Source of the DNA: JBEKYD01 sp049509915
GTDB taxonomy: Bacteria; Acidobacteriota; Terriglobia; Bryobacterales; Bryobacteraceae
DNA: 64,000 bases
Direction of reading: 5' to 3'
Assembly: GCA_049509915.1 (NCBI GenBank)
Contig: JBEKZL010000017.1
Span: 9,039 to 73,038, forward strand
Part shown: piece by piece, positions 52,912-62,961 of the stretch
Position numbering within the stretch: the first letter of the stretch is position 1
How the letters are laid out: each line of letters opens with the position of its first letter
Program-made: the position numbers and the translations under genes
Notes under the pieces: model-generated
The model's input: the letters and a program-made list of their open reading frames with translations, nothing else
Database searches by the model: none
What the model was told of the DNA's origin: nothing

Positions 52912-53001
52912 GGCCGCTCGCAACCGTGAGACGTGCAGGCCAACACGGTAGACGAACAATTCCTGGGCCGTACAAAGTATGCAAGAATTGCGGGTGACCA
53001 T

Positions 53002-53676
53002 ATGGATTGGCAGGCCATCCTCCTCAGCCTGAGACTGGCCACGCTCACCACGGCGTTGTTGCTCGTGGCCGGCGCGCCGCTGGCTTACTGGCTGGCCTTT
53101 TCGCCGCGCCGCTGGAAATTCGCCGTGGAAGCCGTGGTGGCGCTGCCCCTGGTGCTGCCTCCCACTGTGTTGGGGTTTTATGTTCTCGTCGCCATCGGTC
53201 CGCATAGCCCCATCGGCGCGCTGTACCAAAAACTTTCGGGCGGTACGCTGCCGTTCTCGTTCGGCGGCCTGCTGGTGGGCTCGCTACTCTACAGCCTGCC
53301 GTTCACCGTGCAGCCCGTTGCCGCCGCTTTCGCCGGCGTTGACCGGCGTTTGATCGAAGCCGCGCGCTGCCTGGGCGCCTCGCCCTGGAAGATTTTTGCT
53401 CGCGTGGTGGCGCCTTTGTCCCGCGGCGGCATCGCCACCGGCGCCATCCTCACCTTCGCCCACACCGTCGGCGAATTCGGGGTCGTCCTCATGGTGGGCG
53501 GAAATATCGCCGGCTCCACCCGCACCGTCTCGATTTCCATTTACGACCAGGTGGAGGCGCTCGATTACGCCGCCGCCTGGCACACCTCGCTGCTGCTGGC
53601 CGGGTTTTCCTTCGTGGTGCTCGTGCTGGCCTATTCGTTGGGGCGCCGCGGAGGCCCACTGTGGCCGGCGATCTGA
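53002..53676 (+). CDS. modB: Molybdate ABC transporter permease
   Basis: The ATG at 53002 (MDWQAILLSLRLATLTTALL) gives 224 residues with about five helices and the EAA loop EAARCLGASPWKIFARVVAP. AVVALPLVLPPTVLGFYVLV and AHTVGEFGVVLMVGGNIAG are ModB signatures. The protein forms the inner-membrane channel. The upstream neighbour should be the periplasmic binding protein gene modA, but only repeats are found there. It overlaps modC by 16 nt. Confidence 0.92.
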   Translation: MDWQAILLSLRLATLTTALLLVAGAPLAYWLAFSPRRWKFAVEAVVALPLVLPPTVLGFYVLVAIGPHSPIGALYQKLSGGTLPFSFGGLLVGSLLYSLPFTVQPVAAAFAGVDRRLIEAARCLGASPWKIFARVVAPLSRGGIATGAILTFAHTVGEFGVVLMVGGNIAGSTRTVSISIYDQVEALDYAAAWHTSLLLAGFSFVVLVLAYSLGRRGGPLWPAI

Positions 53677-54725
53677 TCTGCCGCTGCTGGAAACGCCTCC
53701 CGCAAGGCTTCACCGTGGAAGCCGATTTCACCATCCCGCTCGACCGCGCCCCCGTGACCGTGCTATTCGGGCCGTCGGGCGCGGGAAAGACCACCCTGCT
53801 GCGCCTGCTTGCCGGCCTGGAGAAACCCGATGCCGGAACCATCGCTTTTCGCGGCCGAACCTGGTTCGATTCTTCCACCGGTGTATCGCTGCCGCCGGCC
53901 CGCCGCCGCGCCGGCTTCGTATTTCAGGACTACGCTCTGTTCCCCCACCTGACCGTGACGCAGAACGTCGAATTCGGCGCGCCCCGCAACTCGTCCGCGG
54001 CCGTGCTGCGCCAGTTCGGGCTGGCCGAATTGGCGAACCGCCTGCCGCGCCAGCTTTCCGGCGGCGAACAGCAGCGGCTGGCCCTGGCCCGCGCCGTGGC
54101 AGCCATGCCCGAATTGCTCCTGCTCGACGAACCGCTCTCGGCGCTGGACCTGAGCTCGCGCGTAAAACTGCGCCATGAGCTGCGCCGCATGCTCCTGGCC
54201 GCGGCCGTGCCCTCGCTCGTGGTGACCCATGACCGCGCCGAAGCCATGGTGCTGGGCGATTTTCTGGCCGTCATGGTGGATGGAACCTTGCGCCAGTTCG
54301 GCCCCGTCGAAGAGGTTTTCCGCCGGCCCGCCGACCCGCCAACCGCCGTCGCCCTCGGGATCGAAAACCTGCTCCCTGCCGGGGTGGAATCGCGCGCGAA
54401 CGGGTTGCTCCAATTGCGAGCCGGCCACGCCCGCCTCGAATGCGTCGACCGCGGCGAAACCGGCCCCGTGCTGGCCCTGTTCCGCGCCGAGGATGTCACC
54501 CTTAGCCGCAATCTCGCCCCCGGAAGCGCTCGCAACCATCTTTCCGGCAGCGTGACCGGGATTGCCCGGGAAGGTCCCGTCGCCCGCGTCGAGCTCGATT
54601 GCGGCCTCCCGCTGGTGGCGCTGGTGACCGCGCAATCGGTTGCGGATCTCGATCTGCACCTCGGCCAAACCGTATACGCCGCCGTGAAAGCCACCGCCAT
54701 CCACCTGCTCCGTGGTGCAGCCTGA
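53661..54725 (+). CDS. modC: Molybdate ABC transporter ATP-binding protein
   Basis: The GTG at 53661 lies inside the end of modB. The 354-residue protein has Walker A LFGPSGAGKTTLLRLLAG, signature LSGGEQQRLALARAV, Walker B LLLLDEPLSALD, H-loop VVTHDRAEAM and a C-terminal TOBE region (about 265-350; GSVTGIAREGPVARVELDCG). It energises molybdate (or tungstate/sulfate) uptake through ModB. No other molybdenum gene is in the window. Confidence 0.92.
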   Translation: MAGDLICRCWKRLPQGFTVEADFTIPLDRAPVTVLFGPSGAGKTTLLRLLAGLEKPDAGTIAFRGRTWFDSSTGVSLPPARRRAGFVFQDYALFPHLTVTQNVEFGAPRNSSAAVLRQFGLAELANRLPRQLSGGEQQRLALARAVAAMPELLLLDEPLSALDLSSRVKLRHELRRMLLAAAVPSLVVTHDRAEAMVLGDFLAVMVDGTLRQFGPVEEVFRRPADPPTAVALGIENLLPAGVESRANGLLQLRAGHARLECVDRGETGPVLALFRAEDVTLSRNLAPGSARNHLSGSVTGIAREGPVARVELDCGLPLVALVTAQSVADLDLHLGQTVYAAVKATAIHLLRGAA

Positions 54726-55040
54726 CGAACTCGCGCTGGCGGTCGCGCCCCGTCCGAATGCCGTTTCAGAGCTGCGACCGCCAGGAAGTGCCATATGGGC
54801 CTGCGACCCACCAAAAAAGGATGGAGGCGCACGCGGCATCTCCTTGGTGGGGCAGGCGGTTCCGCCTGCCCGCCGGTTGTCAACCGGCGCCCCGGCGGAC
54901 GGTGCGAAATCAGCAACCCGGAGAGCGTCTTCAACGGAACGGTAGGCACCTGCCGCTTTTAGGTTCAACCGGCCGCATTTGAGCGGCCTTCCCCGTTCCC
55001 GACTAAAGTAGTAGGAGAACCGGAAAACACCGCCCTCGAT
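54726..55040. other. 315-bp gap with repeat hairpins
   Basis: No gene is seen. GGGGCAGGCGGTTCCGCCTG (from about 54849) forms one hairpin and GCCGGTTGTCAACCGGCG (about 54872-54889) another; they belong to the same GC-rich repeat class. The rest shows nothing recognisable. Confidence 0.5.
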
Positions 55041-55511
55041 ATGAAAACCAATGCCGCCCGAATTCTGGACCGCGCGGGAATCGTATATGAGCTTCGCGAA
55101 TACGCCGTCGACGAAACTGACCTGAGCGCGCCGCACGTAGCCGCGGCCATCGGCCTTCCCCCCGACCAGGTGTTTAAGACGCTGGTGGCCCGCGGTGACC
55201 GCTCCGGCGTGGTGCTGGCCGTGATCCCTGCCAGTGCCGAACTCGATCTGAAAGGCCTGGCCGCCGCCAGCGGTAATAAGAGTATCGACATGGTTCCGCT
55301 AAAGGAAGTAGTCATCCTGACCGGTTACATACGCGGCGGCGTCTCACCCCTAGGCACGCGCAAGCCCTACCCGGTATTTCTGGACGAAACCGCCGAATTG
55401 TGGAACCAGATCGCCGTCAGCGCCGGCCGCCGCGGCTGCCAGCTTCTGCTCGCTCCCGCCGCCCTCGTCCGCGTCACCGAAGCAAAGGTCTGCGCCATCG
55501 CCGCATTTTGA
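55041..55511 (+). CDS. ybaK: YbaK/EbsC-type aminoacyl-tRNA deacylase
   Basis: The 156-residue protein matches the YbaK/ProX-like fold: KTNAARILDRAGIVYELREY, AAAIGLPPDQVFKTLVARGD, VVLAVIPASAELDLKGLAAA, SGNKSIDMVPLKEV and GYIRGGVSPLGTRKPYPVFL with the substrate-binding GGVSP. YbaK removes cysteine mischarged onto tRNA-Pro. It starts after GAAAACCGG-type weak signals and is monocistronic. Confidence 0.93.
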   Translation: MKTNAARILDRAGIVYELREYAVDETDLSAPHVAAAIGLPPDQVFKTLVARGDRSGVVLAVIPASAELDLKGLAAASGNKSIDMVPLKEVVILTGYIRGGVSPLGTRKPYPVFLDETAELWNQIAVSAGRRGCQLLLAPAALVRVTEAKVCAIAAF

Positions 55512-55550
55512 CCGGATTCGCGATCGTTTGAAATCGCTTCCCGCCACGGG

Positions 55551-58116
55551 CTAGAACACGAACTTGACCGCCAGTTGTATCAGACGCGGCGAGCCCGCCT
55601 GCAGGATCTGGCCGAACGCCGGAGACTCCAGGTCGTTCACGGGCAGCCCGAAATTCGGATGGTTGAGCAGGTTGAAGCACTCCGCCCGGAACTGCACGCG
55701 CCGCTTCTCGTCGATATTGAAATACTTGAACAACGAGACATCGGTGTCCTCGATCCCAAGCCCGCGCACCACATTGCGGCCCTCATTGCCGAACTCGCCC
55801 GCCTGCGTTACCGGGTTCAATTGCAGGAAAGGCGCGCGGCTCACCCATTGGCTGGCCGTGTGCGGCTGTCCCACGTTCGGATCCGCAATCAGGTCGGGCC
55901 GGCTGGAGTAGAAGCCGCTGATTTCGGGCGCGCTGCCCTGCAGGGAAACGTCGGCACTGTCGTAGACCGTAAACGGCGTGCCGGTGGATAAACTGCTGAT
56001 GGCGTTGAGCTGCCAACCGTTGGTAAAGAAAGCCGCGGCCCGCGGAGCGTCCCGCCACGCCGGCAGCGCCCACGTTCCGCTGAACATGAATCGCTCGGTG
56101 GCATCGAACAGCGAGGGCCCATGCTCGGCCGCCACGCCGGGGTCACCGGGGAACAATAGCCCTTCCGGAGCGTCCGGATAGACAGTCGATTGCCGCCCCG
56201 GCGCCCAGGCGTTCATCCGGTTTCGAATGTCTACATAGGGCGTGTCCAGCTCGTAGCGCAGACCGAAGTTCAGAGTCAGGCGCGAGTTAAGGCGGAACTC
56301 ATCCTGCGCGTACCCGGCCGCCACCCACTTCCGTAGCCCGCGGTTAAAATCGCCGCCGCCCTGGAAGAACTGCACCGATTGGCCCAATAGGAAACTCGCG
56401 AAGGAATCACTGGCCGGGAAGCCGGCGAACACGAAGAAACCGTTCGTGGCGATTCCGAGAAGGGCGTTGATCTGCTGGCGAGTCAGATCGGCTCCGAACT
56501 TGAGATTGTGCCGGCCTCGCGTCATAGCCAGGGAGTAAGATCCCTGGTAGTCGTTCTGATAAGTGTTCTGCGGCCCCGTAATCGGATTACCCAGTGACGC
56601 GTAGCCACTTACTATAAGATACGGAACGCCGTCGTTCAATCCCAGCGTGGGCTGGTATTGAAACCCCAGGCTGCTGCCCGGCGTGTGGTTTACCGCCTGT
56701 CCGTTGAAAAATACATTGCGGAAGATCGAGGCGCGCACCGTTTGCACGGTCTCGGGCGAAATCAGGTGAACCCAGGAAACGGTGCCGGAATTGGTGACGA
56801 TGGCGTCGGTAACCGGAAAGCCGGGCACGCCGGCTCCGTTGATGGGAAGCGGGTCGAGTTCGTGTAGAGACGACGTTGAGTAGCGCGCAAAAGAGCTGGT
56901 CGCTGGCGCTGAAGTTGTGACCCAGGCGGAAGCCGCCCTGGTCGTAGTTCGTCGATCCGAGCTGCGTGGATTCAAATACGTTGGTGCCGATATTGGGCAG
57001 CGGATAGAGGTTTTCCGCCACTAGCGCGATCGGGCTCTGTATCGACGCCGGAATCTGGTTTCCCGGGAACGGCTGCCCCGTGAACTCGTTGATGAGCGGA
57101 GTGGGCTGTCCCGTGGCGGAATCCGCGAGTCCGGAGAAATTGCCCGTTCGCTCCGCCGCGGTAGGCACGATTGCGGCCTGCGTGGTGCCCTCGGAATCGC
57201 GCTGCCCTTCATAGTACAGGAAGAAGAAGTCCTCGTCCTTGCGGATGGGGCCGCCCAGGGTCGCGCCGTATTGATTGCGATGCAGCGGCTCCGTTTGAGA
57301 GGCAAAGAAGTTGCGCGAGTCCATGGCGTTATTGCGCAGAAACTCGTACACATCGCCGTGAAAACTGTTGCTTCCCGATTTAGTTACAACCGATGTCGTG
57401 GCTCCGCTGGTATCTCCGTACTCGGCTGGAGCGTTCAGAGTGAGAATGCGGAACTCACTCACGGCATCCACGGGTACGCGCAGTGCGTAACCGCCGTTCA
57501 CGCTGTACACGTTGCTCGCGCCGTCGAGCAGATAGTCGTTCGATTCCGGCCCCTGCCCATTGACACCATAGGCCTGGCCGCTGCGCGCGATACCGCCCGC
57601 CTCCGCCAAGCCCGCAGTCATGGGTGCCACTCCGGGCTGCAGCAGGCCGAGTTGCGTCAGGTCCCGTCCGTTAAGCGGAAGATCGGTTGCCTGCTTCTCG
57701 GAAACCACGTTGCCGATGGTCGGACTGGTGTCCACGGTCACGGCTTCGCCGGATACGCTAACCTCTGTGTGCTCGCCGGCGATCCGCAATTGTACGGGCC
57801 AGGACACCACCAGGCCGATGTCGATGCGAATGGACAATGCCGAATATGTTGCGAACCCCGGAGCCTTCACCTCCAGCAGGTACGCGCCGACGGGCAGGTC
57901 GGAGAAATGGAACGCTCCCTGGTGCGAGGAAAGAACCTTCCGCGTGAGACCGGTTTGCTCATTGTGGACGCTGACTTCGGCGTTCCATACTAGCGCCGCG
58001 GCCGGGTCCGTGACTTTTCCTTCCAGTGTTCCGATGGGCGCCTGCGCCCGCACCAAGGCGCACAGGCAAACCACTGGGATGGCGAACTTACTAACTTGCT
58101 TCACGTTAATCTCCAT
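55551..58116 (-). pseudogene. Frameshifted Oar-like TonB-dependent receptor
   Basis: The gene starts at ATG 58116 with a signal peptide (MEINVKQVSKFAIPVVCLCA). A carboxypeptidase-regulatory beta domain (GTLEGKVTDPAAALVWNAEV), a plug domain (PLNGRDLTQLGLLQPGV, DYLLDGASNVYSVNGG) and the beginning of a barrel follow in one frame. At about 56889-56892 (AAAA on the + strand) an extra base shifts the frame; the barrel continues from FARYSTSSLHELDPLP to the C-terminal QLAVKFVF in the other frame. The barrel also looks shortened between FPGDPGVA and FDATERFMFSGTWALP, where several hundred residues of a normal ~1100-residue receptor are missing. Together these indicate a dead gene. Confidence 0.8.
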
Positions 58117-58250
58117 AGTTAGGACGATAGCCGCAACAGCCGCACCAACCCCGAAAGTGCCGCGACCGTCAGGGAGCGGTTGCCGATTGGATGACTCTCG
58201 GCTCTGCGGGCTTGACAGCCTGCGCCACGAGTTCGGCGAACAGCTTTGCC

Positions 58251-58508
58251 CTAAGACCCGCCGCGCCACCTGGCCCGCGTACGCGGCCGGCCCTGGAATG
58301 ACCAGGCCAGGACGCCAACGGCCGCCAGCACGGCAACCGTAATCCAACTGATAGCGGCCGCGCGGTATTCACTTTCCCTCACGCTGGCCAAAGCCGTCTG
58401 CAGGAACAGTACTTCCAGCAGCACCCACCATACGGCAAGAACCCAAAACCACCACGGGCGCTTCCGAATTGTGACTGTGAGCGTATCAATTCCGTTGGGC
58501 ATGCTCAT
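58251..58508 (-). CDS. Putative reductive dehalogenase membrane anchor (RdhB-like)
   Basis: The ATG at 58508 overlaps the stop of the degenerate rdhA by 4 nt (ATGA). The 85-residue product has two hydrophobic helices (WWFWVLAVWWVLLEVLFLQT and AAAISWITVAVLAAVGVLAW), like the small RdhB proteins that tether the dehalogenase to the membrane. The frame is open and complete. RdhB proteins usually have two or three helices and 70-100 residues and diverge strongly, so the assignment rests on position and topology. Confidence 0.6.
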   Translation of the reverse strand: MSMPNGIDTLTVTIRKRPWWFWVLAVWWVLLEVLFLQTALASVRESEYRAAAISWITVAVLAAVGVLAWSFQGRPRTRARWRGGS

Positions 58509-59605
58509 CCTCTTCCACCGCTCGGCGAATTTTTCGTCCACCAGTGTTCGGGGTCGTGCTGCCTGCCATAGCCAAAGGCGTTGTCCATGATGCGAAAAAG
58601 ACCGTCCGCCGCACTTCTTGCACTTCTTGCAGAATTCCAGCCCGAAATCGATCGGTGTGTCGCAAGCCATCGGCAAATCGGTGAAGACCTTGCATAGGCG
58701 CACCGCGGGGCCGAACTCGGGTGTGACCAGCTTGTTGAGGCGGCTCAGTTCCCCAATGCCCGCCTCAATCGCGAACGGCACGCTCAGCGCCGTATCGTTG
58801 ACGCTCGGAATGGCCTGGTAGCCGAGCCACGGATGAATTCCGCCAGCGATGCCACGGTGAATACGGAGTGGCTGTAGCCGAGCCCGGTAGCCGCGTCTCC
58901 CAACGAGGTGGGGGCGCGCGACAGGAGGTCGAGATCCATCGGGACGGCGATGGCCACCACCCATTTCATCCGCCTCGGGATCACGAATTTCTTGTCACTC
59001 ACCGCCGGGACATCGGCGTCTTCGAAGACGATGTCCTTGTTCTGTTGCCTGAGGTTGACGTAAGCCTCGTTCATCGGCGCGATCCCGGCCAGGCCGGCGC
59101 CATAGAGCCGCGCCGCGGCTTTCACCGTTTGCGCCATCTCTTCGGGCGAAGCCGTGTGGCGCTCGACGCCCAATTCAGGCGGCGTGTTTACGGCGATGCG
59201 TGTCCATAACAGCAGCCCCGCGCCCGGTTTGGCGCTCTTCATCAAGGTCCAGGCGCCCTCGCTCAACTGGTGGTCGGGCAGCCGGTAACCGGGCTTCTTC
59301 CCCCGCATCCACCCGGCCAGGCGTTTGGCTTTGGCCGTTTGCTCGGCTTCGAACGAGCCCGCTCCCTCGCGCTCGGTTTTCAACTGTCGATAGATCTCGA
59401 AAATGTTGGCACCCGAGAAACGCTTGAAATCGGCGGTTGTTTCCCCTAAAGTGGGCCAGTTCACCGCCTTCACCCACCAGGCCCGCTTTCGCGCGCCGCC
59501 GGCGTTTCTCCCCAGCGCCGAAACGGGCCGGCACGCCCCAGCGGCAATCAGTCCAGCTGCCGTCAACAAGGCGCGCCGGCCAGTCTGTTTGCGTTCTATT
59601 TCCAC
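58505..59605 (-). pseudogene. rdhA: Degenerate reductive dehalogenase (RdhA)
   Basis: From GTG 59605 the frame gives a Tat-like signal (KQTGRRALLTAAGLIAAG) and an RdhA N-terminal domain: VKAVNWPTLGETTADFKRFS, then RLYGAGLAGIAPMNEAY and GLGYSHSVFTVASLAEFIRG. A one-base loss near 58826 then shifts the frame, after which the family core continues: LGYQAIPSVNDTALSVPFAI, EAGIGELSRLNKLVTPEFGP, CKVFTDLPMACDTPIDFGLE and FCKKCKKC (first iron-sulfur motif). The second cluster motif is missing; a deletion near 58600 joins directly to the C-terminal FRIMDNAFGYGRQHDPEHWW in a third frame. RdhA enzymes use a corrinoid and two 4Fe-4S clusters to remove halogens; this copy cannot be functional. Confidence 0.85.
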
Positions 59606-59809
59606 GTTATTGTTCCTATCCGCGCCCGCATTCGACACCGGGGCGGCGGCTGGACATTCACTTGTAACTTGGACAGAGTACTCGATCCGGCCATAAGCCC
59701 AGTAAGTCCGGCCCCGCGGACATACCAATCCCCTGCCGCCACGGTGCCCGGCGTGGCGATTACTTTTCAGTACCTTTTAGCGCGAGACTGACAGCCGGCA
59801 CGGAATCGT

Positions 59810-60010
59810 TCACCGGGTTTTCGTTCGAAGAGTATCGTAAGCCATAACTCCGATTGATGGCAATAACAGGAATGCATTAGGCTGGACGTGCAGCTCATCG
59901 CTGGTGCGGGGACGCTCGGCTTTCGCCTCGATATCGAACCGGTCCGTGCTCATCCAGGAAGGGCCGTCGGAAATCTGCCGGTCGGTGACGGTGTAGGCAA
60001 CTGACGGCAG
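59810..60010 (-). pseudogene. Remnant of a TIGR03435-family protein
   Basis: A short frame reads LPSVAYTVTDRQISDGPSWM then STDRFDIEAKAERPRTSDEL. This fits the core block of the acidobacterial soil-associated TIGR03435 family, where AY-V-DFQISGGPxWxxxDRYDIxAKA is typical. Only about 45 residues are recognisable; the normal protein has 250 or more. The remaining parts of the 575-bp interval 59606-60180 hold no gene. Confidence 0.5.
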
Positions 60011-60119
60011 CCCCGTAGTTCGCCTGCCTTATTCTTCCGGCACATAGGTATATCGGCGCGCCCACGCCGGTTTTCTAACAGTTCGCCGAAAAACCGCTCC
60101 TCCCAGGACTGGCATGACC

Positions 60120-60152
60120 AAAAAAACCGGGCGGCTTGGCGGCCGCCCGGTT
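60120..60152 (-). terminator. Rho-independent terminator of the OmpA-Ig gene
   Basis: On the - strand an 11-bp stem (AACCGGGCGGC / GCCGCCCGGTT, 60125-60152) with a 6-nt loop is followed by seven T. It lies 28 nt after the stop codon at 60181. Confidence 0.88.
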
Positions 60153-60180
60153 GCAATGGGTCGAAATGCGCTGTCTCGAT

Positions 60181-62961
60181 TTACCTGACGAAGACCGATA
60201 TCGTAACGCTCACGGTCTGTCCTCCAGGTCCGTAGGCGGTCAGAGTATAGGTCTGGTTGCTGACCGGATTGATAGTGTAGCTGCCGTTGGGCTGCAGCGT
60301 CGTCGGGCCAAGATCGCCGCCGATCAGCACCACCGAAGTGGCGTTGGCGGTGGTCCAGGAGAGCACGACCGGGCTGCCGGCGAAGGTGGAATTGGGCGGT
60401 GTGGCCGTGAAGGTCAGAATCTGAACCTGGCCGACATTGACCGTGACGTTGCCCTGGATTTGTCCAGCGGCGTTGGTGGCGGTCAAGGTGTACGTGGTGG
60501 TAGTGGACGGGCTTACGGTAGCGCAATCGTTGGAGTTCAGATTGGAACCGATGCTCGGCGTGATGGAGATATTGGTTGAGCCGGTCACCTGCCAGCAGAT
60601 CTTGGTGGACTGGCCGGGCGAGATGTTCTGCGGCGTGGCCACGAAGGTCACAATCTGCGGGATGCTCGAACCGGTGACGGTGACGGTCGCTGTCGCGGTC
60701 ACCGATCCGGCCGAGTTAGTGGCCGTCAGGGTGTAAGTGGTATTCGTGGCGGGCGAGACGGTGGTGCTGCCGTTGGCAGTGACCGTGCCCACGTTGGGAC
60801 TGATGGCTACCGTGCTGGCGTTATTGGTGGACCAGCTCAAGGTGACCGAACCGCCGGCGGCGATCGAATTAGGATCGGCCACGAAGCGGACGATTTGCGG
60901 CGAACCCGGCGCGCCCACGGTAACGGTTACCGATTGGGTGAGGGTGCCGCTCGCACCGGTAGCGGTCAGGGTGTAAGTAGTGGTAACAGTCGGCGAAACC
61001 GCGACCGAGCCGGAATTGGCGTTGACCGCGCCGATGCCGGGCGAGATGCTGGCCGAAGTCGCGCCCTGCAGGACCCAGAGCAGAGTGGTGCTCTGGCCGA
61101 CGTTCACAGTGGCGGGATTCGCGTAGAATTGCGAGATCGTCAACACGGTGCCGGCCAGGGTTTGGACCGAAGTGGTAGCCGAACCGGACAAGCCATCGGT
61201 ATCGGTAACCGTCAACTGGAAGACGTAGGTCTGACCGGCGGCTGCCGTAAAGGTCGGGGTGGCGGTGTTGCCGCCGGTGAGCGCTACGCCCGGCCCTCCG
61301 ATCTGCCTCCAACTGAACGTGAGGGGCTCGCCCAGCGGATCGTGCGAGCCGGAGCCATTGAGGGTAATGAGGCCGGCGGGAACTCCGATCTGGGGCGGTC
61401 CGGCATCGGCGATTGGCGGTGTCGTACCCACATGGCGCGTCAGGAATTCGTAACGGATGCGCGGAACGTCCATCGGCACCGGAGTCTTGACAGACGCGAA
61501 TTCCTTGGGCTTGATGTAATTGCCCAACTGCAGGCCGAACAGTAGCGTAGAGCCGCCGCCCACCAGCGACGCGTTGTAATCGTATTCGGCGGTAAAGGCC
61601 AACCGCGGGATGATGGGCTGGACGAGTTTCAGCTCGCCGCCGGCCGTGGAGCCCTCACCGAGGCCGTAGCGATGCAGCAGACCGATGTTGCCCTGGATGT
61701 AAGCGTCGCCCCAGACACCGACCTGGGCATCGACACCATACTGATTGATGATATGGGCGTAGGTCTGGTTATAGACGCCGGGATAAAGCAACTGCATGTT
61801 GAGGACGGCGGTATCTTTGAAACCCTGTGTAGCGAAAGCGCCGAAGCGCCCACCCTTAAAGATATAGTCGACCAGGAATGCGCCTTGAGCCAATGAGCCG
61901 CCCTGTTGATATTGGCGGTAGTTCATGTATTTGAAGCTGGCGAAACCGCCGGCTTGCACGCTGCCCCACCGATTGACCAGACCGACATCGAACTGGCCTT
62001 CCTGACCCTGGGAATTCCACATATACTCGCCCTGAGCCTGGACGGCGTGGGTGCCGTCGCCGCCGAAGGGTGCGAAGAAGCGGCCGTTGCCGTCGACCGA
62101 GGCGTTGCCGCGACTGCCGGCGCCGGGCGTGGGGTAGGTGTTGAAGCCGGAAGTCTGCGAGGTATTGACACCGCCGAGACCGGGGCCGAAGTTCGGGCCG
62201 ACGCTGAGGCCCACGGTGGAGTATTTCTTGTTACGATTCTGAGCTTCGTCGAGGGCGCCCATGGCTTCCTTATGAGCGATCTCGGTAGTTTGGCCGGAAG
62301 AAAGCGGTTTGGGCAGGCCGGCGACCTGGTCTTTGAGCGCATTGAGCTGATTGCGCAGGTCAGCCTCCTCGCCTTTGAGTTGGTCGTTTTCACCCTGCAG
62401 ACCCTTGAGGGCCGCCAGGATGTCGTCGAGCTTATCGAGCCGCTTGAGGATGGCATCGCAGCAGTCCTGCTGCTTCTTGGCCATGTCCTGAAGCGCTTTG
62501 AGAATGTCGTTGATGCCGCCTTCCTTGACCAGGCGGCCCTGGCCGTCGGTCACCGTCAGCACCACGCGGCGGTTGATAAAGCGGCCCTCCTTGACCCGGT
62601 TATTGACTTCGGGATCCCGAAGGCCGTTGCCGGCGGTCGTAATCTGATCTGCATTGGCGCCGTACTTTACCAGGAATTCCTTGACGGTGTTGGCACGCGC
62701 CATGGCCAGCTTGTCGTTATACCGTCCGCTACCGACCGAGTCGGTATTGCCTGTGACTTTGACGTGATAGTCGCGGTGCTGGCTCAACAAATCGGCCAGG
62801 CGAAGCAGGCTGGGATAGCCGTCGGAAAGAATGGAGGAATTGAACTCGAAATTGATTTCCTCCCAGTCGTCCTTGGTTTGTGTGCTCGGGGCGTTAAGCC
62901 CCTGGGCAAACAAACCCGTGGCCATAAACCCCAGCGCGCCGATCGCTGCGAGTGTCTTCAT
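60181..62961 (-). CDS. Fusion of OmpA domain, coiled coil, beta-barrel-like region and Ig-like repeats
   Basis: The 926-residue secreted protein (signal MKTLAAIGALGFMATGLFAQ, GAGGAG-type ribosome site) starts with an OmpA-type peptidoglycan-binding domain (about 30-140; FEFNSSILSDGYPSLLRLAD, VTGNTDSVGSGRYNDKLAMA, INRRVVLTV). A coiled coil (about 150-225; ILKRLDKLDDILAALKGLQG) follows, then a long Gly/aromatic beta region (about 235-500) that looks like a barrel or beta-propeller. The C-terminal half has a PKD-like domain (about 515-610; ADAGPPQIGVPAGLITLNGS) and four Ig-like repeats of about 80 residues ending in TTTYTLTATNAAG-type strands. OmpA domains are usually C-terminal to a barrel; here the order is reversed. 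It may anchor adhesive Ig domains to the cell wall. Confidence 0.82.
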   Translation of the reverse strand: MKTLAAIGALGFMATGLFAQGLNAPSTQTKDDWEEINFEFNSSILSDGYPSLLRLADLLSQHRDYHVKVTGNTDSVGSGRYNDKLAMARANTVKEFLVKYGANADQITTAGNGLRDPEVNNRVKEGRFINRRVVLTVTDGQGRLVKEGGINDILKALQDMAKKQQDCCDAILKRLDKLDDILAALKGLQGENDQLKGEEADLRNQLNALKDQVAGLPKPLSSGQTTEIAHKEAMGALDEAQNRNKKYSTVGLSVGPNFGPGLGGVNTSQTSGFNTYPTPGAGSRGNASVDGNGRFFAPFGGDGTHAVQAQGEYMWNSQGQEGQFDVGLVNRWGSVQAGGFASFKYMNYRQYQQGGSLAQGAFLVDYIFKGGRFGAFATQGFKDTAVLNMQLLYPGVYNQTYAHIINQYGVDAQVGVWGDAYIQGNIGLLHRYGLGEGSTAGGELKLVQPIIPRLAFTAEYDYNASLVGGGSTLLFGLQLGNYIKPKEFASVKTPVPMDVPRIRYEFLTRHVGTTPPIADAGPPQIGVPAGLITLNGSGSHDPLGEPLTFSWRQIGGPGVALTGGNTATPTFTAAAGQTYVFQLTVTDTDGLSGSATTSVQTLAGTVLTISQFYANPATVNVGQSTTLLWVLQGATSASISPGIGAVNANSGSVAVSPTVTTTYTLTATGASGTLTQSVTVTVGAPGSPQIVRFVADPNSIAAGGSVTLSWSTNNASTVAISPNVGTVTANGSTTVSPATNTTYTLTATNSAGSVTATATVTVTGSSIPQIVTFVATPQNISPGQSTKICWQVTGSTNISITPSIGSNLNSNDCATVSPSTTTTYTLTATNAAGQIQGNVTVNVGQVQILTFTATPPNSTFAGSPVVLSWTTANATSVVLIGGDLGPTTLQPNGSYTINPVSNQTYTLTAYGPGGQTVSVTISVFVR

